Below, piece after piece: positions 63,838 through 64,000 of a stretch of 64,000 bases of DNA. Under the pieces are notes generated by a model. The model was not told the DNA's origin and searched no databases. It worked only from the letters and a program-made list of their open reading frames with translations. The stretch lies in assembly GCA_017506865.1 (NCBI GenBank), contig JAFCMP010000096.1, positions 1 to 64,000 on the forward strand, written 5' to 3'. The first letter of the stretch is position 1. Each line of letters starts with the position of its first letter. The position numbers were made by a program, and so were the translations under genes. This stretch comes from Tribonema minus. Its lineage: Eukaryota; Sar; Xanthophyceae; Tribonematales; Tribonemataceae.

Positions 63838-64000
63838 GTGTGAAACGGCAATGTCATTGGTGCTGGGCATTAGTGATAGCGTGTGCCCATGTGCAGGCCC
63901 TAGATGGTATGCGCTTGCTGGCAGCTGTCGACTGCGGCGACTTTGTTGGTATCAACTGGTGTACTTCAAGAACTTGTACTTTGCAGCACAAGTCATTTTG

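Noticed and set aside
1-64000. tRNA, snRNA or rRNA genes
   Set aside because: Scanned for T-loop-like GGTTCGA motifs and U-snRNA cores. Isolated GTTCGA matches had no cloverleaf around them.

Overview
This is nuclear DNA of a GC-rich, intron-rich protist with flagella, most likely a photosynthetic stramenopile (heterokont alga). The evidence is a large cilia/flagella gene (CFAP57), an AP2-domain transcription factor, endosomal genes (VPS35, UVRAG/VPS38), TTAGGG-type telomere-like repeats in introns, and very long Ala/Gln/Gly homopolymers. Assignment to a particular alga is inference.

Layout. 1-1410: right end of a plus-strand membrane-protein gene, with about eight degenerate copies of one exon/donor edge and then a terminal exon. 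1411-16182: gene-poor and rich in mobile elements. It holds one orphan ORF (4410-5111, minus), two truncated copies of a LINE (family B, 6566-7904), and a nearly full-length single-ORF LINE (family A, 8272-13567, minus) with RT and a restriction-like endonuclease. 16183-19169 (minus): UVRAG/VPS38-like. 19447-24507 (plus): polyQ protein joining an AP2 domain to a PDZ domain. 25843-39809 (minus): 12-exon CFAP57. 39996-42098 and 49123-52474 (plus): two paralogous ankyrin-repeat genes (413 and 414 aa), with a decayed third copy between them. 42950-46886 (minus): a poorly resolved gene with Crinkler-like C-terminal features, next to a nested cluster of LINE ends near 45.2 kb. 53161-56887 (plus): Cys-rich ectodomain plus about seven membrane segments. 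57614 to about 63837 (minus): C-terminal half of VPS35, running off the right edge.

Two patterns stand out. First, in at least four genes, and many times in CFAP57 and VPS35, the end of an exon together with its splice site has been copied in tandem into the neighbouring intron, on either the donor or the acceptor side. These decayed exon-edge arrays make up much of the intron length. Second, six LINE insertions (families A, A2 and B), plus one 13-nt insertion, are flanked by target-site duplications that all begin with GTAC directly after the element's 3' end; a seventh, older copy fits less exactly. This indicates a GTAC-targeted endonuclease. In one case such an event duplicated a splice donor in frame. 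Introns also show C-only polypyrimidine tracts and frequent GC-AG boundaries.

Genes are arranged divergently over short gaps at 19170-19446 (UVRAG/AP2) and 39810-39995 (CFAP57/ankyrin A), which are probable shared promoters. The 7TM gene and VPS35 converge. UVRAG/VPS38 and VPS35 both act at endosomes, but nothing in the sequence suggests that they are co-regulated. All exon models come from reading splice consensus, phase and family similarity by eye; no transcript data were available.
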